Source: an uncultured Cellulophaga sp. (lineage in GTDB: Bacteria > Bacteroidota > Bacteroidia > Flavobacteriales > Flavobacteriaceae). Taken from it: 64,000 nt of DNA. The notes below the pieces were generated by a model. That model was not told the DNA's origin and made no database searches. It saw only the letters and a list, made by a program, of their open reading frames with translations. The DNA lies in NCBI GenBank assembly GCA_947492955.1, contig CANLOV010000005.1, positions 124,001 to 188,000 of the forward strand, written 5' to 3'. Shown piece by piece: positions 25,558 to 34,972 of the stretch. Position 1 is the stretch's first letter, and every line of letters begins with the position of its first letter. A program made the position numbers and the translations under genes.

Positions 25558-27075
25558 TTATTCTTTAAATTCTGGGTTTACTAAAACTCTATTTTCTGCA
25601 CGAGCTTTCATATACTCTGCTTTTGAAGGTCTTGGGCGAATACGATATTTTGTTGGAAGTCCTGTTTCTCTGTAAAAATCGTCTGGAGTTCTTTCTGAGG
25701 GAAGTATGTCATTAGTTGTTCTTCTAAATGTAGCTAGTTTATGCCTCATATCATTTAATACTCTATTGTATTTTGAATCTAAGGCCAAGTTATGAAGCTC
25801 ATAGGGGTCTGCTACAATATCAAATAACTCTTCTTTGTCTCTTGGGTTTTTAAAACACTTTAATTGCGCTGTGTTTAAAGTACCAGTTTCTTTTTGTGTT
25901 AACATATTTTGCCAACTTCTACCTCTAACAATATCTGCAGATGGAGTATCTGGAAGGTCATCATAGTAATTTTTTACATATTTATATTGCTTTGTACGGA
26001 CTGCCCTTGTATAATCCTCGTAATCATGAAAATGGTCTTCAGCATATATTTCATCATGTATTTTTAGTTTGGGTTCGTTTAGTAAAGGAGTAAAGTCTTT
26101 ACCTTCAAAATCGGGTATTGGCTCTAGTCCTGCTACTTTCATAAAAGTAGGGGCAATATCAATAGCACTTACTAAGCTATTACAGCTGGTTTCTGCTTTT
26201 ACTTTTGCAGGCCATTTTACTATCCAGGGCGTTTTTATGCCTCCATCATAAAGTGTTGTTTTATCTCTAGGAAATGCCCTTCCATTATCAGCAATAAATA
26301 CAATCATGGTATTTTCTGTTAAGCCCTGATGTTCTATTTCTGATACTACTTTACCAATATAATCATCCATTCTGGCTATTTCATCATAGTATAGCGCAAA
26401 GTCTTCTTTAACTTTAGCTGTATTGGGCATATACGGAGGAATTATTACATTTTCTGGATTGTGCGGATTGTCACTAATACCTTTATAAAATGGTCTATGC
26501 GCATCAAAAGAAGCTAACCAAGCAAAGAAAGGTTTATCTTTTGGTCTGTTTTGTAATAGTTTTATCCAATCATCACACCCGCTTCCATCTCCTACAAGCT
26601 TTCTGTCTAAACCAATAGGTGCATCTTTCCATTGCATTTCTAAAAGAACATCAAAATCGTCTTTTACGGCATTGCCTAAGTGATATTTACCAGCTAATCC
26701 AGTCCAATATCCTGCATTTTTTAATTCTTTAACAAATGTCTTTTTTTCTTGAGGTAAAGGCCATGATAATTGTTCGGCATCTGTATTATGAGGGTAAAGA
26801 CCAGATATAATACTAGTTCTACTGGGGCTACAAGAACTTGTGGTTAAAAAGGCTTCGTTAAATAACATTCCGTCTTTAGCAAGTTGGTCTAAATTTGGTG
26901 TTCTTATATGGGGATTTCCATAAGGACCAATATCATTCCAACTAACATCATCGGCTATAATTAATATAATGTTAGGTTGGTCTAATGGTTTATTTTCTTT
27001 TTTATTTGTTTTACAAGAAATAGATGCGATTAGGAGTATGCCCAATATTAAAAAAGAAAATCTTTTAAAAATCAT
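25558..27075 (-). CDS. Sulfatase lipoprotein (sulfoglucosamine sulfohydrolase-like)
   Basis: A 505-residue arylsulfatase-fold enzyme for removing sulfate esters from glycans. A lipoprotein-type signal ends at ISC21. The metal site opens with LIIADDVSWNDIGPYGN, and the formylglycine site is Cys82 in TTSSCSPSRTSIISG (C-x-P-x-R), so it is a Cys-type sulfatase that needs an anaerobic or FGE-type activating enzyme. VFIADNGRAFPRDKTTLYDGG carries the later metal ligands. The overall layout resembles N-sulfoglucosamine sulfohydrolases. The gene is not in a clear polysaccharide utilisation locus, so its glycan is unknown. Confidence 0.88.
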   Translation of the reverse strand: MIFKRFSFLILGILLIASISCKTNKKENKPLDQPNIILIIADDVSWNDIGPYGNPHIRTPNLDQLAKDGMLFNEAFLTTSSCSPSRTSIISGLYPHNTDAEQLSWPLPQEKKTFVKELKNAGYWTGLAGKYHLGNAVKDDFDVLLEMQWKDAPIGLDRKLVGDGSGCDDWIKLLQNRPKDKPFFAWLASFDAHRPFYKGISDNPHNPENVIIPPYMPNTAKVKEDFALYYDEIARMDDYIGKVVSEIEHQGLTENTMIVFIADNGRAFPRDKTTLYDGGIKTPWIVKWPAKVKAETSCNSLVSAIDIAPTFMKVAGLEPIPDFEGKDFTPLLNEPKLKIHDEIYAEDHFHDYEDYTRAVRTKQYKYVKNYYDDLPDTPSADIVRGRSWQNMLTQKETGTLNTAQLKCFKNPRDKEELFDIVADPYELHNLALDSKYNRVLNDMRHKLATFRRTTNDILPSERTPDDFYRETGLPTKYRIRPRPSKAEYMKARAENRVLVNPEFKE

Positions 27076-27182
27076 AGAAATAGGTATTGGTTTTTGTGCT
27101 AATATAATTTTTATTGAAAGCTCTAATTAGTAAAATATGGTCATAAATTATGACTATTTTCTTCAATAAAGGTTCTGTAAGA

Positions 27183-28283
27183 TTAAAAATCGAATTTTAA
27201 CTGAACTGAGACTGGAATTTCCTTTTCTTTTTGTTTGTTTTTCTCTGTATTTAAATTAGCCAAAGAAATCCCTAGTAAGCGAACGGAGTTTTCCATTTTC
27301 TCTTGGTATAGAAGTTCTTTTGCCGTTTCTAAAATTAAATCTTTATCGGCAATAAAATAGCTTAATGTTTTACTTCTGGTGTGTAAAGTAAAATCGCTGT
27401 ACTTAATTTTTAAAGTAATTGTTTTGCCAGCAAGCTTGTATTTTTTTAAGCGTTTTTCTAGCTCTATAGCTATGTTTTCTAGGCGTTCTAACATAAAAAT
27501 TTCGCTACTAAGATTTTCGCTAAAAGTACGTTCTGCACCAACAGATTTGGGAGTTCTATTAGGCTTTACAGGGCTGTTGTGTATACCACGAACTACATTG
27601 TAATAGTAGGTGCCACTTTTTCCAAAATTATCTTCTAAATAAGATATAGACTTTTGTTTTAAGTCTTTCCCTGTAAAAATGCCTAACCTGTACATTTTAT
27701 CAGCAGTTACTTTACCAACACCGTAAAATTTTCTAATTTCTAAATCTTCTAAAAAAGTAATAACCTCTTCTGGGTTTACAGTTTTTTGTCCGTTTGGTTT
27801 GTTATAGTCACTAGCTACTTTTGCAATAAATTTATTAATAGATATACCTGCAGATGCTGTTAAGCCTAATTCGTTGTAAATACGATTCCTTATTTCTTTT
27901 GCAATTAAAGATGCCGATGGATTTCCTTTTTTATTTACGGTAACATCTAGGTAAGCTTCATCTAAAGACAATGGTTCTACCAAATCGGTATAATCAAAAA
28001 ATATTTTACGTATGCTTTGCGAGATTTCTTTGTACCTAGAAAAATTTGGTTTTACAAAAATTAAATCTGGGCAGTTTTTTTTGGCTAAAAACCCACTCAT
28101 GGCACTACGTACACCAAATTTACGAGCTTCATAACTTGCAGCAGAAACTACACCTCTATGTTCTCCGCCACCAACAGCAATGGGTTTACCCTTAAGTGTT
28201 GGGTTGTCCAATTGCTCTACAGAAGCATAGAAAGCATCCATATCTACATGAATAATTTTTCGTAAAGTAAAATTGTAGGACAT
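27183..28283 (-). CDS. dinB: DNA polymerase IV (Y family)
   Basis: A 366-residue translesion polymerase. The catalytic acids are in IIHVDMDAFYASVEQLD and EPLSLDEAYLDVT; GGGEHRGVVSAASYEARKFG is the finger region. The helix-hairpin-helix part has YGVGKVTADKMYRLG. The C-terminus QLKFDF fits a beta-clamp binding motif. It is full length. It is divergent from the CYTH gene with a 62-bp interval. Confidence 0.95.
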   Translation of the reverse strand: MSYNFTLRKIIHVDMDAFYASVEQLDNPTLKGKPIAVGGGEHRGVVSAASYEARKFGVRSAMSGFLAKKNCPDLIFVKPNFSRYKEISQSIRKIFFDYTDLVEPLSLDEAYLDVTVNKKGNPSASLIAKEIRNRIYNELGLTASAGISINKFIAKVASDYNKPNGQKTVNPEEVITFLEDLEIRKFYGVGKVTADKMYRLGIFTGKDLKQKSISYLEDNFGKSGTYYYNVVRGIHNSPVKPNRTPKSVGAERTFSENLSSEIFMLERLENIAIELEKRLKKYKLAGKTITLKIKYSDFTLHTRSKTLSYFIADKDLILETAKELLYQEKMENSVRLLGISLANLNTEKNKQKEKEIPVSVQLKFDF

Positions 28284-28345
28284 ACTACAAAATTAGAGTA
28301 TTTTAGTACAGTTAAATAACCATTAACTATAAAATAAAAATAATC

Positions 28346-28819
28346 GTGATAGAGATAGAACGTAAGTTTTTAGTGATTTCGGATGCTTTTAAGAACGAAG
28401 CTAGCCTTAAGGAACGAATTACACAGGGCTTTTTAAACACCGACCCAAACCGTACCGTAAGAGTACGTATAAAAGGAGAATTAGGCTTTATTACCGTAAA
28501 AGGAAAAAGTAATGATACTGGGACAACTCGTTTTGAATGGGAAAAAGAAATTCCATTACAAGATGCTACAGCATTATTAAAGCTGTGTGAAGAAGGTATG
28601 GTAGATAAAATTAGACACAATATTAGAATTGGTAACCATATTTATGAGGTAGATGAGTTTTTTGGTGCTAATGAAGGTTTAGTAGTTGCGGAAATAGAGC
28701 TAAAGGCAGAAGATGAAACTTTTGAGAAGCCTAGTTGGTTAGGAAAAGAAGTAACCGGAGAGGTAAAATATTATAATTCGCAATTGGGGAAAAATCCTTT
28801 TTCCAAGTGGATCCACTAG
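28346..28819 (+). CDS. CYTH-domain protein
   Basis: A 157-residue protein of the CYTH (triphosphate tunnel) superfamily. It begins MIEIERKFLV with the ExExK motif (Glu3, Glu5, Lys7), followed by VRVRIKGELGFITVKG and FEWEKEIP, the alternating charged strands of the tunnel. Members hydrolyse triphosphates or thiamine triphosphate, or make cAMP; this bacterial short form is most often a tripolyphosphatase-type enzyme. The stop codon lies inside a 14-bp palindrome (28811-28824). Confidence 0.85.
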   Translation: MIEIERKFLVISDAFKNEASLKERITQGFLNTDPNRTVRVRIKGELGFITVKGKSNDTGTTRFEWEKEIPLQDATALLKLCEEGMVDKIRHNIRIGNHIYEVDEFFGANEGLVVAEIELKAEDETFEKPSWLGKEVTGEVKYYNSQLGKNPFSKWIH

Positions 28820-28824
28820 TGGAT
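28811..28824. repeat. Palindrome at the end of the CYTH gene
   Basis: ATCCACTAGTGGAT is a perfect 14-bp palindrome overlapping the TAG stop codon, preceded by the overlapping palindrome GTGGATCCAC. It could be a weak terminator stem or a protein-binding site. There is no T run. Confidence 0.35.
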
Positions 28825-28885
28825 TTACTATTTTACTTTGTTATGATTTGAAGAGTCCTTTGTTTAGTTAAGTCATTTATTTAAA

Positions 28886-30820
28886 ATGAAAAGAGACATA
28901 AGTCGTCGAGTGGTATTTTATTCAAAACAGGATATGTCGTATGATAAAAACCTTCAAAATGCTGAATCAATAATTGATAGTTTTAATTCTGAAAAAAGCT
29001 TTAATATAAACGATATTTTAGAGTTATATCATATAAAAATTTACTTCGATAATGACCTATATCGTAGTGTTTGGAATATTGAAACAAAAGAGAATTATAT
29101 AAAGACTGTTGATTTATTTTGGGATGTAATAACTTCTTTTTTCATTAAAATAAACAATGAAAATATTTTGAATTATTATGATTCACTAGATTGTGAATAT
29201 TATGATTCATTTTGGACTCTCATAAGTCAATTAAGTGTTTATAAAAGAATTTCATCAAGTAGCCTAAATGTTATTCTTGACAATAGTAAGTTTCACATAA
29301 GACAACTACTAAAGCAAAAGAGTATAGTAAATCATTTTTCTAGGATTATTAAGGACTATCTTATAAAATCTACAGAGTCAGCAGAATTATTACTTTCTCA
29401 GTTTGAAGAAGACCATATTTTATCTGAAAAACCCTCATTATTTTTTCCTAATTCATTAAAAGGCTCTGATAGAGAGTCTATAGTTTTAAAATATTTAGAT
29501 TTACCAAACGCAAATTTAAACTACGTTAGATTAGTTATTAATTCAAGAACGCTCAAATTATCAGATAAAACTAAATTAAAGGCAAAAAGATTAGAAAAAA
29601 AGCAGAGTGATAATTTTTTCAAAAAAGAAGTTGGAAATTCTCATAGAGTGCAAGTTTCATTATCAAAAGATCAGAATGAACCTTACAAGTTAGAAAATCA
29701 AAAAAGTCAATTAATACATTCCTATTCAGAAAAATGGCTTAACAAAACAAAATCGAATAAAAATATATTTCATAATTTCTATTACCTATTTAGATATATC
29801 AATGTGCAAGGTTGTATTGAATTAGTGAGTAAAAATCACGAAATAGATTCTTTTGAAAGGACTTTGACACGTTCTAAAAACGAATACTTAATAAGTTTTA
29901 AGTTTCGTGGTAAAAATTTATTATCAAATATACAATTAGCAATGTATCTTCATTACCTACAAAAAAATGAGATAAGTATTGAGAATGTATTATCACATCA
30001 AGTTAATCAAGTCTTAAATCAAAGTTTTGAAATTAAAGGCTTAACAATTTCATTCGCATCTGAAAATGCTACTCCACTAGAAAAGATTAGGTTTATTGCA
30101 CCGGAATTAGAGTTTCTTATCAAACAATATCAATGTTATGTAGAAGAAGGTTTTATAGATTTTGATTTGATTAAAATGAGTTCTTCACAATTACATTTAA
30201 GTAAGGTGAAAAGTAGATTAAATAAAAAATATGTTTATGGTAAAGGTGATGAATATTGGAAATTAAAACGTTATTTTTTCTCATATCAGTCAATGCTCTA
30301 TTACATTGAGTCTTTTGAAAAAAAGTATCATTCGTTTTATCAATTATTGATAAGCGAAAATATTTGTTACGAAGATTTTAAAGATTATCAAAAAAGAGAT
30401 ATTGATTATTTAATTTCAAATGAATATTTATACATAGATAAAGACGATTTTTTGAGAATTAAGAATAAAGAATTAATTTTTGTAATTGGAAAATTATATT
30501 ATGAAGACGTTCTAAATTTTTGGCATTATTCTGAGGAAATTAGAAATGAAATTTTAAGGATGGAAAAAAGTGGAATAGTTAAATTTGAGAACACATTATT
30601 TAGTGTTGAGGAAAGAAAATATTTAAACTTTTACCTGAATAAAAAAGAATTTTCGAACGGATTGGATTTACGTAATAAATATTTACACGGAACTAATAAT
30701 AGTTCAAAAGATGTGCAACAGAATGATTATTTAAAATTATTAAAACTAATAATTCTTATAATTTATAAAATTAAGGATGATTTGAATTTATATGAAAAAG
30801 AACAAAAAATTAACTCTTAA
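28886..30820 (+). CDS. Large unknown protein with C-terminal HEPN-like RNxxxH motif
   Basis: A 644-residue protein I cannot place in a named family. It is rich in Lys, Asn, Tyr and Ile, has no signal peptide or convincing membrane segment, and is mostly predicted helical. Near the C-terminus, LDLRNKYLHGTN contains R596-N-K-Y-L-H601, the Rx4H motif with polar second residue that marks HEPN ribonuclease domains, followed by a long hydrophobic helix. HEPN domains are common in abortive-infection proteins, and DUF4209 proteins end in a similar LRN...HG, so a defence role is plausible but unproven. It stands alone between housekeeping genes, 66 bp after the CYTH gene. Confidence 0.8.
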   Translation: MKRDISRRVVFYSKQDMSYDKNLQNAESIIDSFNSEKSFNINDILELYHIKIYFDNDLYRSVWNIETKENYIKTVDLFWDVITSFFIKINNENILNYYDSLDCEYYDSFWTLISQLSVYKRISSSSLNVILDNSKFHIRQLLKQKSIVNHFSRIIKDYLIKSTESAELLLSQFEEDHILSEKPSLFFPNSLKGSDRESIVLKYLDLPNANLNYVRLVINSRTLKLSDKTKLKAKRLEKKQSDNFFKKEVGNSHRVQVSLSKDQNEPYKLENQKSQLIHSYSEKWLNKTKSNKNIFHNFYYLFRYINVQGCIELVSKNHEIDSFERTLTRSKNEYLISFKFRGKNLLSNIQLAMYLHYLQKNEISIENVLSHQVNQVLNQSFEIKGLTISFASENATPLEKIRFIAPELEFLIKQYQCYVEEGFIDFDLIKMSSSQLHLSKVKSRLNKKYVYGKGDEYWKLKRYFFSYQSMLYYIESFEKKYHSFYQLLISENICYEDFKDYQKRDIDYLISNEYLYIDKDDFLRIKNKELIFVIGKLYYEDVLNFWHYSEEIRNEILRMEKSGIVKFENTLFSVEERKYLNFYLNKKEFSNGLDLRNKYLHGTNNSSKDVQQNDYLKLLKLIILIIYKIKDDLNLYEKEQKINS

Positions 30821-30840
30821 CTCTTGAAAAATATAACTAT

Positions 30841-31236
30841 TTATTTAGCCAAAATCCCATCCTTATTAATCACAGAAACGGGCGCTAAGTTTGCTTCGCC
30901 AATTGTATTTTTCTTAAAAATAAATTTTTTCTCGTAGAGTTTATTATCTGCAAAAAAGGTTACAAAAAATTCATTGTTTAGTGCAAATAAATCTTCTTGC
31001 AGCATTTCTATCTTTTCAAAAGACTTGGCGCCAACTACACCAATTCCATGGCGCATAATAGATGTTTTTCTGTCACCATCGAAACCTTTAGACACCACCA
31101 ATACCATTTCTATAGGCTCTTGTCTCTCATTAATAATGTATACAGTCCAATCTTTAGCTAAATACTCTTCGTTCCATTCATGAATAATAGCAACGCTAAC
31201 GTTTTTAACTACAGGGATTTCAATGTCTTTTTTCAT
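30841..31236 (-). CDS. Conserved hypothetical protein upstream-associated with pheS (131 aa)
   Basis: A 131-residue cytoplasmic protein with no known catalytic motif. I see MKKDIEIPVVKNVSVAI at the start and alternating beta strands, for example WTVYIINERQEPIEMVLVV and FVTFFADNKLYEKKFIF, suggesting a small beta-sandwich. It lies 24 bp downstream of pheS on the same strand, as in other flavobacteria from memory, and databases may label it as phenylalanyl-tRNA synthetase by association only. Its function is unknown. Confidence 0.75.
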   Translation of the reverse strand: MKKDIEIPVVKNVSVAIIHEWNEEYLAKDWTVYIINERQEPIEMVLVVSKGFDGDRKTSIMRHGIGVVGAKSFEKIEMLQEDLFALNNEFFVTFFADNKLYEKKFIFKKNTIGEANLAPVSVINKDGILAK

Positions 31237-31260
31237 TTTTAATAAGTGGTCAGGAAATTA

Positions 31261-32280
31261 TTAAAAAGCACTCTTAAATTGCTCTAAGAAACGTACATCG
31301 TTTTCACTTAACAAACGAATATCTGTAATTTGGTGTAAAAGCATTGCAATACGATCTATACCTACTCCAAAAGCAAATCCAGAGTATTCATTTGGGTCTA
31401 TTTTGCAATTTTCTAAAACATTTGGGTCTACCATACCACAACCACCAATTTCTAACCAGCCTGTACCTTTGGTAATTTTGTAATCGGTTTCTGTTTCTAA
31501 GCCCCAATACACATCTACTTCTGCACTAGGCTCAGTAAATGGAAAATAAGAAGGGCGTAAACGTATTTTAGATTTTCCAAACAATTCTCTTGTAAAGAAC
31601 TGTAGCGTTTGTTTTAAATCTGCAAAAGAAACATCTTTATCTATATATAAACCTTCTACTTGGTGAAAAAAACAATGAGAACGTGCAGAAATTGCTTCGT
31701 TACGATAAACTCTACCAGGAGAAATAGTTCTAATAGGAGGTTTATTTTCTTCCATATAACGTACTTGTACCGATGAGGTATGTGTACGCAATAATACATC
31801 CGGATTGGTTTGTATAAAAAAGGTATCCTGCATATCTCTAGCAGGATGGTATTCTGGTAAATTTAATGCAGTAAAATTATGCCAGTCGTCTTCTATTTCT
31901 GGTCCTTCAGAAACATTAAACCCTATTCTAGAAAAGATATCTATAATCTGATTTTTTACTAAAGATATTGGATGGCGAGCGCCTATAGCAATAGGTTCTC
32001 CAGGGCGAGTTAAATCGCCATAAATTCCTTTTTCATCAGCCGCATTTTCAAGGGCTTCTTTTAAACCATTGACTTTGGTTGTAGCCGCATTTTTTAATTG
32101 ATTAATTGTTTGGCCAAATTCTTTTTTTTGGTCATTAGGAACGTTTTTAAATTCAGCAAAAAAATCATTTAACAGTCCTTTTTTACCTAAATATTTAATT
32201 CGGAAAGCTTCAATAGCTTCTGTATCAGTAGAATTAAAGGCTTCTACTGCTGCAATTTGTTCCTTTATTTTATCAATCAT
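31261..32280 (-). CDS. pheS: Phenylalanine-tRNA ligase alpha subunit
   Basis: A 339-residue class II synthetase subunit charging tRNA-Phe. The N-terminal coiled coil includes EAFRIKYLGKKGLLNDFF. Motif 2 is in SPGRVYRNEAISARSHCFFH, and motif 3 is GFAFGVGIDRIAMLLH. PheT is not in the window, as is usual in this phylum where the subunits are separated. It is followed by the 131-aa gene and lies 131 bp downstream of the bat operon. Confidence 0.97.
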   Translation of the reverse strand: MIDKIKEQIAAVEAFNSTDTEAIEAFRIKYLGKKGLLNDFFAEFKNVPNDQKKEFGQTINQLKNAATTKVNGLKEALENAADEKGIYGDLTRPGEPIAIGARHPISLVKNQIIDIFSRIGFNVSEGPEIEDDWHNFTALNLPEYHPARDMQDTFFIQTNPDVLLRTHTSSVQVRYMEENKPPIRTISPGRVYRNEAISARSHCFFHQVEGLYIDKDVSFADLKQTLQFFTRELFGKSKIRLRPSYFPFTEPSAEVDVYWGLETETDYKITKGTGWLEIGGCGMVDPNVLENCKIDPNEYSGFAFGVGIDRIAMLLHQITDIRLLSENDVRFLEQFKSAF

Positions 32281-32411
32281 AATTAAAAAACTAAGAGCGC
32301 AAATTTAAAACTTTTATAGCTCTTTAATGGAAAAAACTAGTAGAAACATCTACTTTTTAAAGTCTTATTTATTTGTTCTTAAGTAAAACCTAAAGAAAGG
32401 CCTGTTTTTAA

Positions 32412-33173
32412 TTAAAAATCTTTTAGTAGTTTAATATCATTAGAAGTTACCCAGCCTGTTTTACCATCTATAATTTGGATTTTGTGCCAGTCGTTTAATT
32501 TTTCTAATACATTTACTTTAGTACCTTCATGCAATCTAAAAGTTTCGGCACTTCTATTATTTGGCTCTGATTGTACTACTACTTCTTCAGAAAAAATAAT
32601 AGCAGGTTGGTCGGCTTTAAAATCTGCATATTCTATATAGGCAATAATAAGAGCAAATATACCTAAGAACAATGCTGTAATACTGCTGATAAATGCAATA
32701 CGTTTTTGGTTTGCATATTTTAAAAAATAAAAAGCAATATAAGCTAGTACAAAAAGTATAATTAGAAGTATTGCAATATAAGACCATTGATCAAAAGACA
32801 TGTCGCCTACAATACTTTTATAAATTTTAGATAGCCCTGTTTTTGGCATTTCTTCAATAGCATCAACCGTCATGTTTTTAGCATAGGCTAAATTGTTAGT
32901 TATCTCGGCATCATTAGGTTTTAATAATAATGCTTTTTCGTAGTAATATATACTAGGGGCAACCTGGTTTAATTTGTAATAAGCATTTCCTAAATTATAG
33001 TAAAGCGCTGCAGAGTGCTGTCCATTTTCTATAATTTTTAGATAGCTTTCTGTTGCCGCTTCATAATGCCCATCATTATAGGCTTTTGTAGCGGTATTAA
33101 AAAGGGTATTGTTTTCTTGTGCATTTCCTCCATAAGATAATATTAATAGAAGAAGTAGTAGTAGCTTTTTCAT
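32412..33173 (-). CDS. batE: BatE, TPR and SH3 membrane protein
   Basis: The last gene of the Bat operon, 253 residues. A signal peptide (MKKLLLLLLLILSYGGNAQ) is followed by a TPR pair including ALYYNLGNAYYKLNQVAPSI, two membrane segments at about 130-190 (IAILLIILFVLAYIAFYFL and AFISSITALFLGIFALII) and a bacterial SH3 domain (AETFRLHEGTKVNVLEKL ... GWVTSNDIKLL). The order TPR, membrane, SH3 matches BatE. It lies 2 bp downstream of batD. Confidence 0.88.
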   Translation of the reverse strand: MKKLLLLLLLILSYGGNAQENNTLFNTATKAYNDGHYEAATESYLKIIENGQHSAALYYNLGNAYYKLNQVAPSIYYYEKALLLKPNDAEITNNLAYAKNMTVDAIEEMPKTGLSKIYKSIVGDMSFDQWSYIAILLIILFVLAYIAFYFLKYANQKRIAFISSITALFLGIFALIIAYIEYADFKADQPAIIFSEEVVVQSEPNNRSAETFRLHEGTKVNVLEKLNDWHKIQIIDGKTGWVTSNDIKLLKDF

Positions 33174-33175
33174 AT

Positions 33176-34972
33176 CTATATTTGTTTATCTATTATGGAA
33201 ATTACGTCGCTTGCTTTTGTATAATCTTCTTGCATTTGTACATCTGAAAAAGGACTATATCTTGCCATTTCGCAGTTTTTAAGTAGTGCTATAAAACTCT
33301 CATTAGTAGCATCGTTTACTTTCTTTTCGCTTAATAAAGATGCAATTTTGTCTTTGCTAAATTCGGAAGTTTCAATCTTTAATTTTGCTTTTAGATAGTT
33401 ATGTAATGCTTTTTCTAAAGCAATATAAAACTCGTCTTTATTACCTAAAGCTTTTTTAGCATTGGATAAGTATTTTTTTGCTAGTTTATTAGCCTTTTTT
33501 ACTTTATTACCAACAACATCACTTGCAATAGCATCTCGTTTTTTGCCAAATAAAATAGCAACGGGGATAAAAATTAAAGGAACCAGTAACCAAAGGTAAA
33601 ATGGCGTAGAGCCCAAAAAGTGTTTATAGCCTATAGTGCTTAGATTAGGTTTTAGTTTTATAAAACCAAAATCGTTTCCGGTGCTTACTACCGCTTGTCT
33701 ATTACTATTTGTTGGAGTGTTAGCAGAAGATGAAGTTTGGTTGGTATTGGTAGGGCCTTCTAACACATTAACAATAAGCTCTTCTGAATTTAAAGTATGG
33801 TATTTTTCTGTTTTTGGATTAAAATAGCTAAAGGGTATACTAGGTAAAGGATATTTTCCTTTGAATGATGGTACAACCGTATAACTATTACTTACTTTTC
33901 CTTGCATACCAGAGAAAGTGGTTCTTACTTTTTGGTTTACTTCTGGGTCGTATACTTCTAATGAGCTAGGAACTGTTAGTTTGGGTATTTCAAATAACTT
34001 TAAATTTCCTTTTCCGTTAATTTCTACTTTGGCTTGTAAAGATTCGCCTGCATTTAAATGTGTTTTGGTTGTGGTAACAAAAAAATCAAAATCTCCTACA
34101 GCACCTGTAAAACTTGCAGGTTTTCCTTCTACTGGTAAGGGTTTAACATTAATAGTACGGTTGCCAGCAGATACTGTTTTATTTGCTTGCGAATACATAG
34201 GTCTACCAAAAAAATCTCGCCTGTTAGTAGGCACATCTACAGGAACGTCTAATGAAAATCCTTCTATTTTTAATTTCCCTGATTTTTGAGGGTATAATAC
34301 AACTCTTTTTAGAATTACATAGTTATAAGGCTCACCTTTGTATGTTCCGCTATCTAATTTTAATCTTTCGATGGGAATATCTTGACTCCAGAAGTTATTA
34401 TACTTAGGGGTGTCTATGGTTCTGGGAGAAGATATATTTAAAGAAGGGTTTACATATAGTTTATAAACAACCGTTATAGCCTCGTTTAAATAAGGTTTTG
34501 TGTTCGATATTTCGGCAACAAAATGAATATTATCATCGGCAACATCTGCTGCTGTTCTTTGTCCGTTTGGTTTGTCTACTGCTGCAGTTACTTCTACTTG
34601 TTTTGCTAATGATTTATAGGTTTTACCACTAATAACAATAGAGGCTTGTTTTATAGTAAATTTTCCGCGTGCTGTAGGAGATAAGGTATACGAGTATGTT
34701 TTAGAATAGCTTCTTTTGCCATTTATCCATGAAGAGCTAATAGATTGTGAGGGTCCCATAACTACTTTAAAACCATCGAACCTTGGAGGGTTAAAATCGT
34801 CCCCATCTTTATTCATTACAAAATCTACACGCAAGCGTTCGTTTAATCCGAGTTTGTTTTTACTCAACTTCATTTCAAACGTAACGTTATTATCTTGCGC
34901 ATTAGAAATAAATGCTAAAAATAATAGGGGAATTAACGCTATGTATTGTTTAAAAGTTATTTGCATTACCAA
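33176..34972 (-). CDS. batD: BatD protein
   Basis: A 598-residue membrane-anchored periplasmic protein. A signal peptide ends near NAQ. Beta-sandwich repeats follow (FEMKLSKNKLGLNERLRVDF, then FVAEISNTKPYLNEAITVVY and FVTTTKTHLNAGESLQAKVE, three NxxLNE-type starts). A membrane segment FYLWLLVPLIFIPVAILFG is near residue 460, and a cytoplasmic helical tail follows. Bat proteins act with MoxR in stress and aerotolerance, mainly as an assembly or protein-interaction complex. It overlaps batC by 7 bp and is 2 bp from batE. Confidence 0.9.
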   Translation of the reverse strand: MVMQITFKQYIALIPLLFLAFISNAQDNNVTFEMKLSKNKLGLNERLRVDFVMNKDGDDFNPPRFDGFKVVMGPSQSISSSWINGKRSYSKTYSYTLSPTARGKFTIKQASIVISGKTYKSLAKQVEVTAAVDKPNGQRTAADVADDNIHFVAEISNTKPYLNEAITVVYKLYVNPSLNISSPRTIDTPKYNNFWSQDIPIERLKLDSGTYKGEPYNYVILKRVVLYPQKSGKLKIEGFSLDVPVDVPTNRRDFFGRPMYSQANKTVSAGNRTINVKPLPVEGKPASFTGAVGDFDFFVTTTKTHLNAGESLQAKVEINGKGNLKLFEIPKLTVPSSLEVYDPEVNQKVRTTFSGMQGKVSNSYTVVPSFKGKYPLPSIPFSYFNPKTEKYHTLNSEELIVNVLEGPTNTNQTSSSANTPTNSNRQAVVSTGNDFGFIKLKPNLSTIGYKHFLGSTPFYLWLLVPLIFIPVAILFGKKRDAIASDVVGNKVKKANKLAKKYLSNAKKALGNKDEFYIALEKALHNYLKAKLKIETSEFSKDKIASLLSEKKVNDATNESFIALLKNCEMARYSPFSDVQMQEDYTKASDVISIIDKQI

